Source: Rhabdornis inornatus (lineage: Eukaryota; Chordata; Aves; Passeriformes; Rhabdornithidae). From it: DNA of 64,000 nt. Position 1 is the stretch's first letter, and every line of letters begins with the position of its first letter. The notes under the pieces were generated by a model. That model did no database searches. It saw only the letters and a list, made by a program, of their open reading frames with translations, and was not told the origin of the DNA. Shown piece by piece: positions 1 through 13,075 of this stretch. Where the stretch lies: positions 744,001 through 808,000 of the forward strand of contig VWZS01002406.1 in assembly GCA_013397075.1 (NCBI GenBank), given 5' to 3'. The position numbers were made by a program, and so were the translations under genes.

Positions 1-330
1 ACTGACATTACTGTTATTAAATACTGTAAGAAGAAATTATTATTTAAAAATGTGTGCAAAAGGAACTTTGGGGAGCAATGGCTTTGCAATAGATCTTGTG
101 AATACTTAGTTCAGTGAATCAGTATTTCCCAATGCAAAAAAAATAAATTAAACAAACAAACAAAAAAGTAATGAAGCTACTCGAATCTATTGCTGCCTTT
201 GGAGTAAATAGGTCTCAGTCTGTCCTATTCTGCACTTCCCTGATGTCTTGGGAAGCTCAAGTAATTCCCATATGCAGTGCACTGTGCAGAGTCCAGAATG
301 GATGGATACCAGCCAGTTCCTCTGCTACCT

Positions 331-1402
331 TGTAGTGGGTTAACCCTGAATTCCAGGCACCTACCAAAGTTACTCTGTCACTCCCCTCCACTAGTGGACA
401 GGGGATATTTATATTAGAAAATATAACAGGTTCCTAAGTTGAGATAAGGACCAGGAGCAATCACTCACCAAATACCAACACAGACAAAACAGGTTCCAAC
501 TTCGGGAAATTTACTGAATTTATTACTTACAAAATCAGAGCAGGATACTGAGAAGTAAGATGAATCTTAAAAACACCTTCCCACCCCTTCCTTCCTAGGC
601 TCTACCTACTCCCCTCCAGTGGCACAGGGAGACAGGGAATGAGGGTTACACGGCTCATCACAGGTTGTTTCTGCACTGCTGCTCAGGGAGAGGAGTCCTT
701 CCCTTGCTCCAGTGTGGGGTTCCTCTCATGCAGTTCTTCATGAACTTCTCCAATGTGAGTCCATTCCACGGGATGCAGATCATCATGAACTGCTCCAGTG
801 TGGCTCCCTTTCCACAGGGTGCAGTCCTTCAGGAACAGGCTGCTCCTGCATGGATTCCCCATGGGGTCACAAGTCTTGCCACCAAACCTGCTCCTGCCTG
901 GGCTCCTCTCTCCACAGGTCCCTGCCAGGAACCTCCTTCAGCACAGATTTCCCACACCATCACAGACTCTTTTGGGCATCCATCTGCTCCAGCATGGACT
1001 CCTCCATGGGCTGCAGGTGGATCTCTGCATCCCTGTGATCCTCCATGGGCTGCAGGGGCACAGCTGCCACACCATGGGCTGTACCACAGGATGCAGGAGA
1101 ATCTCTGCTCCTTCCTCACTGACCTTGGAGTCTGCAGGGCTGAGTCTCTCACACATTCTCACCCCAATCTTATCTGGGCACAATTACACCTCCAAAGTAA
1201 CTTTCTTCTTTTCCTTTTTAAATGTGTTATCACAGAGGTGTTACTATGATTCCTGACTGGCCCAGCTTTGACCAGAGGTGGGTCCATCTTGGAGCTGGCT
1301 GGCATTGGCACTGTAGGACATGGAGGAAGTTCCTGACAGTTTCTCACAGAAGCCACCTCTGTAGCTTCCCTGCTACCAGAAACTGGCCATGCAAACCCAA
1401 CA
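331..1402 (-). mobile_element. Solo LTR of an endogenous retrovirus, reverse orientation
   Basis: The block is bounded by TGTAGTGGGTTAACCC on the left and CCCAACA on the right, so the minus strand begins TGTTGGGTTTGCATGG and ends in ...ACA, the TG...CA ends of an LTR. A polyadenylation signal AATAAA lies on the minus strand at 524-519. The interior (about 700-1110) has degenerate direct repeats carrying GCTCCAGTGTGG and CATGGGCTGCAGG variants. This matches a long, repeat-bearing LTR type I know as common in neoavian birds, probably of an ERVL-like group; I cannot assign a family name. No gag, pol or env sequence is next to it, so it is a solo LTR, an old noncoding relic. A target-site duplication is not clear: TACCT before 331 against CACCT at 1405-1409 is only 4 of 5. 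Open frames within it on both strands are by-products of the repeats, not genes. Confidence 0.8.
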
Positions 1403-1555
1403 CACACCTATAGAATTCACCTGCTCATTTTTATCTTCTGGTTGTATTCATAGTCCAATCCTGAAATAGACAATGATAGAAAAATTTCACAGCTGGGAAT
1501 CTATCTCAGTCCGTTTTTCCTAGCTTCCAGACCAAAGCAAGCCTTTCCCATCAGA

Positions 1556-1694
1556 GGGCCAAATCCTGCCAATGAGTAACCCAATCATTAAGGCTGGGCC
1601 CTGCTGAAGTTCCCTGTGGGGATCACACTGCTCTGGACTCCTGACACTGGAAGAACATGATGTGTGCACACCAAGGGCTGACAGGATCAGGCCC
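1556..1694. mobile_element. Possible palindromic MITE-like DNA transposon fossil
   Basis: The left edge GGGCCAAATCCTGCCAA and the reverse complement of the right edge, GGGCCTGATCCTGTCAG, match at most positions over about 17 bases, giving imperfect terminal inverted repeats around a 139-bp body. GGGCC(A/T)(A/G)ATCCTG-type ends resemble short inverted-repeat elements I recall from turtle, crocodile and bird genomes. The interior is too worn to align by eye and no target-site duplication is evident, so this is a tentative call. Confidence 0.4.
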
Positions 1695-4600
1695 ATACCT
1701 CCTGGGTTTGGCTGAAAGATGTGCAAGCAGAATTTTAGGGTGATTTCAAAAGCAGATGAGAAAACCTTTTCCATCCACACGGCATTGTCACATTTCTCCA
1801 GGGAATGTTGTGTCTCCTGTGTTACGTACAGAGGTATCTTTGTATAATGTTCCCAACATTTTAAAAGCACCAACAGAAAAAAATTCATCCGAGAGACTTT
1901 TTTTTCTCCTGTTCCTTAATATCATCACCAGAAACTGATGAAAAGCTTTCTACACTGCAGCAAGATTTTCTGCTTATTAGCATTACTAGCCATGATCATT
2001 TCCACATGTCCCTTCATTGGGAGGGGACACTCCTCAGTAAGGCCTGACATTAACCTTTGCTTCTGCCACCAAAAAGGCCACCTACCAGTGAAAACACAGG
2101 CAAACAACTGATTTAAGTAGCAATTATTTTAACCAGCTTCTTCCAGCCTAAAATACAACAAGTCCTGCACCTAGAGAAGAATGGCATAGATGCTCTGCAT
2201 CTTTTCTCCTGTTGCCATGTTTTTATTATTATTAAAAATTACTACACACTAATTTTGGTATTGGTTTGTATTAAGGATCTTCTCCTTGGTATCTTACAGC
2301 TTTTTTAATCAGGTAACAGAAAAGACAATTCCCGATCTCCTCCAGAGTGAACCCACAGGCAGATTAGGTGAAGGAGACATCTGAGAATTGCTGGCTCTAA
2401 AAGCATCAGACTTTACTTCTGCTCCAAAATAACAAGCTCATCAAACCACCTGAGAGTAGACATGGACTTGAGAATCTCTGAACTGGGGTCAGTCTTCCAT
2501 GTGAGAAAAAATCCTAAGCAGGGCTACCAGCTCTAATGGGAAAAAATAATACTCCTCTATGCCCATTAAATCCACATTTCACTGCAGCTTTCTAAGAACT
2601 GGAGATAATTCAGTGCCAAGTATTTCCTTTTGGGTCTCTTAACATAGGTATCTTCTCATGCTGAACATCAAATCAGTTCATCCTGGTCCCAGAAGACCTG
2701 CACTGAAGAAATTACTGCACTGGAAAACTCAGGCTTTCCATGCCCACACTTTCTCTTAAATGAAAATTAGTTCAGTTATAGTCCAGAGGAGCCCTTTAAT
2801 GGCCAACATATGCTTTGGCATGCTGCCAGCAGAGCTCTTTTAAAGCCATCAAGCAGAGTGACACCATCAGTTACAAAATCTATGTGTGTCAGGTCACTGG
2901 GTTATGAAACAGAAGTGTTGTAAGCATGCAAGGACATGGCTTAGGCTCTGCTGTGAGCAAAGATAAAATTATTTTTCTGGAATCAGATTACTATCTTGGA
3001 AGGCATTCCAGTGGGAAAGGGTTGCTGCATTGTAATAGCATTTATGCTGGGAAATATGAGTTCCAGTGTTCAGAATTGTTAAAAAACACTGAAACCAGTA
3101 AAGATACTAATCCATGGGGACAAAGCAGATAGCACAATGGTGAGGTACTGCACACTTGGATGGAAAAATCCATCTTAGTCTGCACTGTGCTGGACTACAG
3201 TAAAAATCAGAAGTCACTCTTTCCACAGGAAATGACAGCAACACAAAATGAAAGCCATGATAAAAAGCAATATGACTCTCCCACACATTACTTCCTAGTA
3301 ACACTGAAGAACACACACGTTTGTAGCATACTTCAAAAAAGTCAGCTCCATTGCAGAGGTATCATGAGCAATGAGTGAGTGTCCCTCTGAGCCAATCCTG
3401 GCTCTCAAACCAACTGAAGGCCAGAGAGTCAGAAGGTGAAAACTACAAAAAAGTCAAAAAAGAAAGGAGAAAAAATATGAGAAAATAAAGTCAACACAGG
3501 CAAAGTAACCTTACATTGTACTGATTCAAAAAATGTGACCTATATGAGTATTTTTAAAATACACTCCATGGCAGAGAGAAAGACAAACTCTCAGACAAGT
3601 GATACAGCTGTCAAACCTTAAACTATGCAGACATATGTGGAAAACAAAAGTGGCCAATATCAATAAACATCTTGATCTAAACTGAGAAGGACTGCTAGGT
3701 TATTTCTAGTTTACAACTGCACTTCTGTAGCATCAGTTACCACTAAATATGGTGGCAACCCCTATGTGAGATGAAGAGCCAAGGCAAAGTAAAGCCATAC
3801 TAAACAATAAAGCATGGAGGGGGAAAATTAAAAGGTCAGACAAATACAAAAAGGAAAGATTGAAAACTACACAGATACTAATAAAGTTTCTGAATTGCAG
3901 TGCAAGAGATTACAGAGAAACCTATCCTTCCCAAGTCACTTTCTGCTTTCCTCACTTCTTCTTATCCTTCTCTGCAAATGAAAATATAACTTTTGATTAT
4001 GCCTATATGTAAATGCTGAGAATCAAAGGCATTACACCCAGCTTCTGAGCACTGCAGAAAAACAAAAGGGCCATTATTTGGATGGAGAATCAATCTGTAT
4101 CACTGACTTGACTGTTCTCTTTTTTATTAGCAGCTGTTAGAGAAGGGATCAGGGAGTGTGCTGGTGTAGTGCAGCTGTTCCACATATGTTATAAATAAGG
4201 GCTGGTAAAACCTCATCCTATTTTTAACATTAAGGAAAAAAAACAAGTCACAAAAACTCCCCATTAATGCCTTGTAAATGGAATTTTTCTCCCCTTCTTG
4301 ACTTTAATGTCCAGAACTGAATACTCAAACCAGACCATTCTTAAAACAATATTCATTAAAAAAAAGAAAGAAAATGCAATTTAGTGGAATCAGATTTAGC
4401 CAGCCTGGAGGATGTAACCAATTAATGTGTACAGTGTCTTTTCCTTCAAAAGCAGACACTTAATCAGGATGAAAACAACTCCCTGAGATTCCATTTCCAA
4501 CAGAAGTGCTGGATTTCTGCATCAAAGTTTTGCTAGCATAACCCAAAGCTGAGCCACACCTCACGTGGCTCAGACACCACCACCCAGCCTTCCCAAAGCA

Positions 4601-4726
4601 GTGCTCTCTTCCCTTGCTGGGTTGCTGCTTGTGGCCAGAGCCCCACTCCTGCTTACCAACCCCAGTGCAGAAAACACCAACAACCATTCAACATGAAATC
4701 CCAACCCCAGGCAAATCCCCACTCAC

Positions 4727-4943
4727 CTGTTTTCGGGGTCTGGCACTGTCACGTTTCGTGTCACGTAGCACATCTTGAGGGGAATTGTCTTCCTGTCTCT
4801 GTGGATGGAGAGAGAAAGCTGCGACATGGGGTCAGCAGAGGCACAGCCCAGGCGCGGGGACTCGGGGGGAGGCGTCTCCCACCCGATCTCTGACACTGGG
4901 GAGCCTTTCTTCACATAGGGGGTGGCTTCTCTCATGTATTTCA
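4727..4943 (-). CDS. SNTB1: SNTB1 (beta-1-syntrophin) coding exon 2: PDZ end, linker and PH1 C-half
   Basis: This 217-bp exon continues beta-1-syntrophin from residue 175 to about 247. The acceptor reads CCATAG|TGAAATAC. The G left by exon 1 plus TG gives Val, so the join is exactly in phase: ...KEVLLE then VKYMREATPYVKKGSP. The sequence finishes the PDZ domain, then has the syntrophin linker SEIGWETPPPESPRL. It enters the C-terminal half of the split PH1 domain (HRDRKTIPLKMCYVTRN). It ends DPENR with the Arg codon split AG|G at a consensus GTGAGT donor (4726-4721), phase 2. In syntrophins the PDZ is inserted inside PH1, so exons 1 and 2 together supply a structural unit of PH-N, PDZ and part of PH-C. 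The later exons (rest of PH1, PH2 and the C-terminal syntrophin-unique region) lie below coordinate 1. No frameshift or stop is seen, so this is a live exon. Confidence 0.96.
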
Positions 4944-4975
4944 CTATGGAAGAGAGAAAAAGAGAGGGAAAACAA
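4944..4975 (-). other. SNTB1: Splice acceptor and polypyrimidine tract of SNTB1 exon 2
   Basis: On the minus strand the bases before exon 2 form a nearly pure pyrimidine run (TTTTCCCTCTCTTTTTCTC, then TCTTCCATAG) ending at the AG at 4945-4944. Candidate branch-point adenines lie in the AT-rich stretch just upstream (about 4970-5000). It is a strong canonical 3' splice site, which supports exon 2 being used. Confidence 0.9.
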
Positions 4976-7900
4976 TAAATAAATGAATATTCAGGAGTTG
5001 CATGCCCATGTGAGTTCTCAGGACTGCTGTTAACCCTTGATGCTGTCCATTATTTTTGCTCACCAAGCATCCCAGCATGGGAAGCTGTGCAAATACAGAA
5101 GATGGAGATGTGCCCACTGCCAGTGTCAGTGAGGGGCTATGAATAAAACGAGGAAAAAGAACAGAATAGGCCAAGTAAAATCATACAGCCACACAGTGTA
5201 AAGCCAGGAGAGCCATCCCACCTTTCTACGACAGTGGATAAGCAGTCATGCAACAATTGCTTCACAAAGAAGTCGTGAGCTGTCTGAGGTACAGGGATGT
5301 TTTAAAGAAAGACATTCAACCAAGTGACAGTGAACCTATTATTCCCTTATCTAAAATGTTCCAGCAATACTTCCAGTGATTCCAACTCACATCTTGCTTC
5401 TATTTCACACTTGTCAGTGTCCCACCACTAATCTCAACAACTATTTCGGCTTGCTGGGAAGGAGTGTAACCTAATCTACTTGTACAGATATATACATATA
5501 TATGGAGTAAACAAAAACCAATTCATTTCTTAGCCTTCTCTTGGGGAAATAAAATTGAGTTTGAGCTTTTTGGGAGAATTAAAGTGTCAGATTAGATCTC
5601 AGCCTCTTCCAGGTTTTTTTTCCAGAATGGGTAAGAAGAGTGAATGTAGGACCCTGAAATTATCTTACTGCATTAAAACTCAGTATCTCTTTTACATGTA
5701 TACTTCATATCCCCCTCTTTCGGCAGGCAAATATTGCAAAATTTTTCTCTTGTTTTTTAACTCTTTTGGTAGTTTAAGCTCACTTTTGCTTTTGCTATTG
5801 ATGTGCTTGGAAAATCTGCCAGCCACAGCCTCCTTCCCCATCACAAACCTGATGGAGCTCAGACAAGACAAGACGTCCCATTTAAAAGCCCTGGTTTAGC
5901 CAATATTCCCCCTGCACACAGCTGTGGTTGCACCACTGGCTGCTGCCACTTGATTGTAGCCACAACTTAAACAGCAGTGACATGACCTGAAAGGGCCCAG
6001 GCATTGTGAACTTATTTGGGGAAGTTATTAAAATGCTGTGAGAGAACATTTCAAGGAAATGGTGCAGATCATCATGTCAGCTCAGCTGAAGAAGCTGGGA
6101 ATGACTGAATAACAAAAAGGTGGGTAAATTACAAAAAGGCATTGTGGTGAAGGATGTTAAATTAGGGAAAGCCAACTGAAGTTTCTGAGTTCAAAATGAA
6201 AGCAAGAGAAGTACTCAGAAGAGTGGAGAAGAACAACAGTGCTCCTGTCAAAACCACAAATCAGGTGATTAGCTTCAGCAGCACTACTTTCAAGGCACTT
6301 AATAAAAATTTTACCAAAAGAGAAACCAGTACAAATCTAGAGTCCAGGCTCTGTGACCTACTTTTCCTCTAAAACACCTCAGTGCCCATCTTGTCATTGT
6401 TCCTTTTATCCTTTTTTAAAAAGTCTGTTAACTTCAATCACAAGGACTTCTGTATTTAGGTATGTTATGGGATATTCCTTTTTGAGAAGGACCACTTGTG
6501 ATTTATCAGAAAGGCTGTCCACTCAACACTGATGTTTTTATTTCCTTGTCCAATCCTATCCTGAGTATTTTCTTAAATTAATTTGTTGCCTTCTCAGGAA
6601 AGAGTTGGCACAGAATTCTGCCAGGCTTCCAGAAACTATTTCAGGCAAAAAGAGATGAGATTGATTTTTTTAAACTTTTTTAGATATACACCTACGGTCC
6701 ACTATCTAAAAACCTGTGTCACCTAACTCCCTAAACCAGTGCTCATCCTTGGGTACTCCAAAAATCACACAATTTTCAAAGGTGCTGAAAATAAGCAGTT
6801 GTTGCCCGTATCATAGACATACTGGTTTCAGTAGTCACCATCTAAGGCTGGATGTACTCATAGCCTTAGGGAAGCCAAGAAAGAGAACAGATACAGATGT
6901 GGTGAATCTATTCCTGTTAACACTGAACGAACACAACTCTGTCATTAATTTATATGGGTGGAACATTTGAAGCTGTGAAAATCACGTTCAATTTCAAACA
7001 AAATTTTGTTCCCTTTAAAACTAAAGATTAATGATTGATCTGTTGAAAAAAGTAATCCAGTCAGTTTTTGAACCCTGGTACAGTGACATGCCAGCAAATG
7101 TGATTCCAAATAAAGGTCCAGGTCTTAACAGTGTAGCTATTTCATCTGTGCTATTTTTGTCCTTTTTCAGTTGCAGCTATACCCATTTGACCTTAGCATA
7201 TTTTAATTAAGACTAGGAGAGAGGGGCAGGGGGAGGAAGGAAGCTGAACTAAAAAATTTGGCTGAAAACCTAAGCAGGAACACAAAATGTGAGTTTAATT
7301 CCCCAGAGATGGGACAGAAGAAAACAGGCAGCCCTTCCATGTGCCAAAAGTCAAGTTTCCATGCAATGTACTGGTGAATTCATGGCAGACAGCTGCAGTG
7401 TTTCACAAAATCCCATGAAAAAGGAAGCAGGAGTAGGGGGAGAGCAGAAACATAATCCTCTTTCCAGAAACTTAGTCTCAAACACAGCAAAAGCCAAGAA
7501 AACTACCTTGAGGAAGTACATCCTATGAAAATTCCTTCCAGCTTCTGAACTCACAGACACCTAGTTTCTACTACATCTCAACAGAAGATGGTTGCTCAGC
7601 CCCAGGGATATGAATAGAGTTATTAATGCACTGACAAACTGCTAACATCATCTTCATATGAAATTCCACAGTAGAATGAAAAAAAAATGAAGTAAATACA
7701 TACTTTCCGTTAAAAAAAAAAAAAAGAAAAGAAGCATTTTTCTAGCTTCTACTAATAACATCCCACTTCCTACTAAACACAAGCATAGCTCTCTGGATTC
7801 ATGGCTAAATTCTGCTGGGTTTTACAACCCAGACTTTATGGCTGTTGCATATTCAGGTGTGTTTCATATTTTAAAAGCCCCCAAATGGCTACATATAAAA

Positions 7901-8637
7901 GCACAAATATAATATAGGAGTGGAACAGGTGGCAGAACTTGATCCATTTATATAATTTTTTTGTTATTATTTAAACTTCAGAGCCACTGCTTCCATTTAC
8001 TTCATCAACATCTGTAATTACATGTCCATAACCAAAGCCCAGTTTGTGAATTTAGCTGAAATCAGGAACACACTGCTCAGATGACTCATAAGTTTTATCA
8101 GCAATTATTTCCTATTTACCTCTAAATTCTGGGTGCAAATACTGCAGAACACGCTGTTTTATAACAATGCACCAGCAACCCTACTACGTACAGAGAAATT
8201 TATTATGACCTCACACGTTTACATTTTGCAGCCTGTTCACTAACCAGTTCTTAATCCACATAGCAGAAAACAAGTTGATACTAGTATCTATCATAGGCAT
8301 ATTCCTGTTCCACACTGCAGTATCTGAGAATCATGGATACAGCAAAGTTAAACTGAAGTTATACAATTCACTTCCATCATCAAGCTTTAAAACCAGAAAA
8401 AAGAGTATGCAGTCTGTTGGACATTAAAGTAACAATGTCGATAATACTGTTTTCAGAGCATTGCACTCAAGAGCTGGATTTCCTTTTTGATACAGTAGTG
8501 CAAATTCAGGCACTGACTGAAAAAGAAAGCGACTATCAAAAACACTGGTTTTTTATACTACCCATGTAACTACCTAATGAATTAAAACCTCAAAACATTT
8601 AATAAAAATAAATAAAGCATGGCATTGTATAACAACT

Positions 8638-8745
8638 CTGAATTATATATAACTATTTTATAGGCATTTATACACACATATATATCTTTGGAATATATAC
8701 ATATGTCTAGCATATATACCAATATTAAATATATATTTATATAAA
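8638..8745. repeat. AT-rich, ATATA-type low-complexity tract
   Basis: The stretch is dominated by ATATAT, TATATA and TTTATA words, with very few G or C bases. It contains several TATAAA-like words, but there is no gene nearby to give them promoter meaning. It is probably simple low-complexity intronic DNA. Confidence 0.7.
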
Positions 8746-11700
8746 AACGCCACAATTTTTAAGACCACCAGAACACTGCAAACACAGAAAACAACATGCA
8801 GGCACTCAGAAAAAAATTCTAATAGTTTCATTATTATAACTCAATTTACTTATAAACAGTAAGTTTAGTTTGAAGTTGTCTAAACTCGTTTGTTTGATGC
8901 TATAGCTCAAGTTCAGAGATCCTTATATTCAGTACTAATTAATGATCCATACCCTTTTGCTGCACCACTAATAAGAAACTGCGGTCAAGCAATTAAAATT
9001 CCAATCTCCGGAGTGCCCCTCCCCACAAAGAGAAGAGGAAAGGAAGTGGCAATCAAATTAATCAATCCACTGATACACACTGAAATATTTTGGATTTATT
9101 TTTTGATCTGCAAGACAGGCAGTGTAGCTTCCAAAAAAGCACTTCATTTATTCGTGCTTCTGCCAAGTCCCAAGACTCCACAATTAATCCTTTGTTACTG
9201 TTTACAGATGACTTTTTTGGGGGGAAGAAGCAGGCTTTTAATGAGAGAAATACTACAGACCAACTTGGTCAGGTTCTTGGCCAGACCCCTTTCCGAGATC
9301 TGGGACTCTCCTGACACATTCAAACTGTTTCCTAGGAGGGAAGACAAAGAGCACTAAGGGGAAGCCAGCAAGCTGGAGGAAAGCTCTTTTGTTACTACAG
9401 GAATGAGGACAGGATGTGTAGGTTTACAATACCAAAGTAAAAGGAACAACATACCCAAATCTGCTTGAAGACACTTGATCAAGGAATTCCCCTTTGCAGG
9501 AGAAAAGCACAGAAAGTCCTCTACCATATTACCAGAATTTCCCTGCTAGGCTTCATGTGAGAGATCAAATTTCCTCTAAACTCAAGCCAAGCACATGCCT
9601 TTTAGTGAACCACTGTATAAAAATGAGATGAGCTGCTGGTGCCATCATCAAAACTAAGACCCAAAGAAAAGAATTTATGAATCAGACCATCTATAAAGTT
9701 GTGTCACATGATCCTTTCAGCAGCTTTAATGTGGGCATAAACCAAAAAACAGTCAACAATCCTGCTTGTCAGTGTTTTCACTACATTTCCTACAGAAACA
9801 TCTGTTACTACCTTCAGACAAGTATTACCCATTAACATTATCTGCCTTCCCCCATGCTGAAATGGATTTGAAATAGTAAACCTCTTGATTGGCCAAAAGC
9901 ATCAGATCTCCATCTCTGGGAGATGACAGAAATTAGTTAAAATAAACACCTCGTGAGAATAAAAGTCCCCTTCATGCTTTGGCTATTTCTCACACTGTAG
10001 TGAGACTATGTTCAGTTTCCCATTTTCTGCTGTTTTTAAATTCCACTGAATTCACTGTATAGTCTATTCATCTCCATAAGAGACAGGCTTGGATTTAAAT
10101 CATAAGGGCTGGTCTAAAATCCTTTTAAAAATACATCGCACTTATTATGCTTTTTATATGGAATACAAGAATGAACGTTTTGAAAGAATAACTTCAGAAA
10201 GAACCAGGAGACAAACACATCTTCAAGATAAAGTTTACCTGAAAGAAGCACATTAGCAATTCATCCCAAAAGGTGGCTAGTAAGCAATCATGCTTCAAGT
10301 TTGAGTTCAGTAGGGTAAAATAGACTGGATTAAAAAGACCAACAACTCCATTTTAAAAATAAAAAGAATACTTCACAGTGTCCTTTTAAATTTGCAGCTG
10401 CTTTTATAGGAAAGGTGAAGCTATGTTAAGGAGTGATATAAGCACCATCACACACTTGGACTCAACAAATGAAGGCAGTACCTTCAAAGTACCTTGCAAT
10501 AAGCAATTTTATGTTGTTAAGAGATTTCTTTGTCAACAAAGCAAGAAGACTTGCGGTTTTGGCCCCATCAAACAGTAGAAAATGGGGCTAAATAGACTAT
10601 TCTCAGGCAGTCATGCAAGGGTGCAGTTTGTGAAACCTCATGGTTTTGATACCTTGAATAGGCCACAGTGATTAGTCACACTGTGTTATCTACATCAGGC
10701 TTCAAAAAGCATAACTCACCACCAAAAATGTCTTAGAAGTTAAGAAATGGCAGGGGAAAACCCAGCACAGGTCTTGGCTGGGGCAACGGGCAGCCCCTGT
10801 GGATGCTTCCTCCTTCCCATCTGCACCAGGGGCCTCCACTCTGATTTCAGCACTTGTCAAGCTTACACATATAAATGGAGATTACATTCCCAGGCCACCA
10901 CATGCTTCTGTATAACAAAGAATTCTTCCATTACTTACCCTCAGTTTCTTTTCCTGACACTATGCCTTTGTGCGGCTGATTCAGCCACTGATTCCCTAGG
11001 CCTGATGTTTCCCTTTAGCAAACACTTCTTCAATAGTTTCTGAGTTTCCTCAGCATAAATGTTTTCTAGAGAGGGAAGGCTTTATATATCTTCTCATCTT
11101 ATGCAGCATATCAATTTTGTCAATTGTAAAGCCCCCAAATATTAATTCATTTTCATTCCTCCACAAAGCCATGGCTTCGGACTGCACATTAAAGCATCAT
11201 GAGCAAAGCACACAGCTCATGTCCCAGCAGTCTGTACCAGACAGCCTGAAAGCTTCTTCTCCAGTCAGCACTCCCCACTCCTTCTCTCTGAGGTCACTTG
11301 GAGCTGGTCACTGCTAACCATACCCCCTTCAGCTCCTTTGTGAGCTGCATTTCCATGGTCTAATAATAAAGTTCATGTTTGAAGTTAACAGCACGCATGC
11401 TCGAGGAAGCAGGACGAATTTCAGTGCTGGGGTGAGATTTTCTGTATTTCTATTCAAAACAAATTAACAGAAACTAATCAGACACAAACTTGCATCACAC
11501 AGAATCACAATGGAACTGGAGAATGGAATATGTGACACCACCACTTAAGCTGATGAAGTGATTAAAAGCAGTCACAGGTTGTCAGTAACCTGGTACATAA
11601 AAATTTCAAACTGGCAAAGTAATAATAATAGTAATAAACTAAAGGCACACTGTTTCCATTGGGTGTTTCTTCTCAATACTTTCCATTATAATGTCCGTTA

Positions 11701-12411
11701 TTCATACCTACTACACTGAATGTACTACAGTTTCCTTCAAGTAATTTAGTTTATTTTAAATTTCAAAGTTTCTGTTTCAATCAACTGGATGTATTCAGTT
11801 CAGAGTTTTGATATGTTATTAAGAATAATTGCATGAATTCTAGAGTCAAGGTCCCATAAGCAATTAACTATCTTTCAAAAACTTTATGTACTGCAGCAAA
11901 ATAAATGCATATACATCTCTCTCCTCATAATCTGAAAAACAAATTTTAGCTTGTAAATCCCAAGCACAATGTTTGGTTAAAAAGAAGATGCTTATAGCTT
12001 GATCTAGGAGACACTGATGCCATCTTGAAGAGCTTGTACTCAAAAGAACCAGGACTCAGTAGAAAACAGGGAACAGCTACATCGCACAAGCGTCTCTTAT
12101 CAAACAAGCTACAAATTGAAAACACTACTGCCAAAACCTGAAGGTTGTAGCTATCTAACCTACCACATTTTAAGTAAAATGTGACACAGCTCATTTGCCA
12201 CATTGTTATGTGACACTGAACTCTACAATTAGAACTGTGCAGATCTTTCATAATGTAAGTGGAAAACATCTGAAACTGGCAATTTGGGAGCTGAACATGG
12301 AAATTAGCAGTAACATTTTGAGAAAAAGCATTGTGGGACTTGTGAGTCACTCACTGATAACCAAACAGGAGCTTCTGCTTGTCCCCAAGGCAGAATGTTT
12401 CCTAAGTTTAG

Positions 12412-12456
12412 CAAAAAAAAGAAAAAAAAAGAAAAGGAAAGAAAAGGAAAAAAAAG
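12412..12456. repeat. A/G-rich simple tract (GAAAA type)
   Basis: Runs of A interrupted by single or double G give an irregular (GAAAA)n purine tract of about 45 bases. It has no insertion-site hallmarks and no upstream retrogene body that I can recognise. Confidence 0.75.
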
Positions 12457-12974
12457 GCGGTTTAGTCAGATGGCATTAGGAGTAGGTAATACTACTCAAA
12501 AGTACAACAGAAAAATCTAACTTCATGTTAAGCAGAGAAATGGAGTGAAATGCATGTCTTCAACAGAACTGTAGCACTTCTATTTCTAAGGGCCTTCTCC
12601 TACCCAAAACTGACACTATATTTTAAAATCCTTTAAACTAAATCTCAAGAATAAGTTGATTCAGAATTTCTTGTGTGCTGCTTATGCTTGTTTCCCTGCC
12701 TCTGTCAGTATTTATAGATCCCTCTCCCATCACCCACACAACTCAGATGGAATTCAAGGTGTCTGGCATTGCCAGCATGCTATAATTTTTCTATTTACAT
12801 GAGTAATCTCAAGTGTCAGAACAAATATTTCAACTGCTAGTGATTATGTGAAAAATACATAAGGGTATTATGGTTTCAGAGGGTGCTGTTATTTCAGCAG
12901 GCGCACAAATCATTAAGTAGGTACAGGGTAGACTGAAAATGGCACTCACTGAGAGGGAAATTATTATGCTGTGT

Positions 12975-13075
12975 ATGATTGTACCTGTTTCACAGATGGC
13001 TAAACTGACACAGGCAAGTTAAACTACCTTCCTCAAAGTCATGCAGTAAGTCACTGACAGAGTTCTCAGCATTAC
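12975..13075 (-). mobile_element. MIR-like SINE relic
   Basis: The plus strand reads TTTCACAGATGGCTAAACTG, then GACACAGG, GCAAGTTAAACTACCTTCC, TCAAAGTCATGCAGTAAGTC and ACTGACAGAG. This follows, in order and spacing, the reverse complement of the MIR family core (fragment order: TTTACAGATGAGGAAACTGA, GGCACAG, AGGTTAAGTAACTTGCCCA, AGGTCACACAGC, AGTAAGTGGCAGAG). Several successive words match with small gaps, which chance would rarely give. MIR-type core-SINEs predate the amniote radiation and survive in birds only as worn copies, consistent with the divergence here. Confidence 0.65.

Larger units (their letters stand above)
1..4726 (-). other. SNTB1: SNTB1 intron 2, proximal part
   Basis: The sequence after the exon 2 donor (GTGAGT at 4726) continues to the window edge with no further exon. 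Apart from the LTR at 331-1402 and the possible MITE fossil at 1556-1694, I see only unique AT-rich DNA with short A-runs. The stretch 1700-4700 holds nothing I can assign. Its open frames are short and have no recognisable domain. Confidence 0.85.

Noticed and set aside
665..1256. Overlapping open frames of 152-194 codons on plus and 107 on minus
   Set aside because: They sit in the repeat-bearing interior of the LTR. Several frames on both strands are open because of the repeated, stop-poor sequence, not because of coding.
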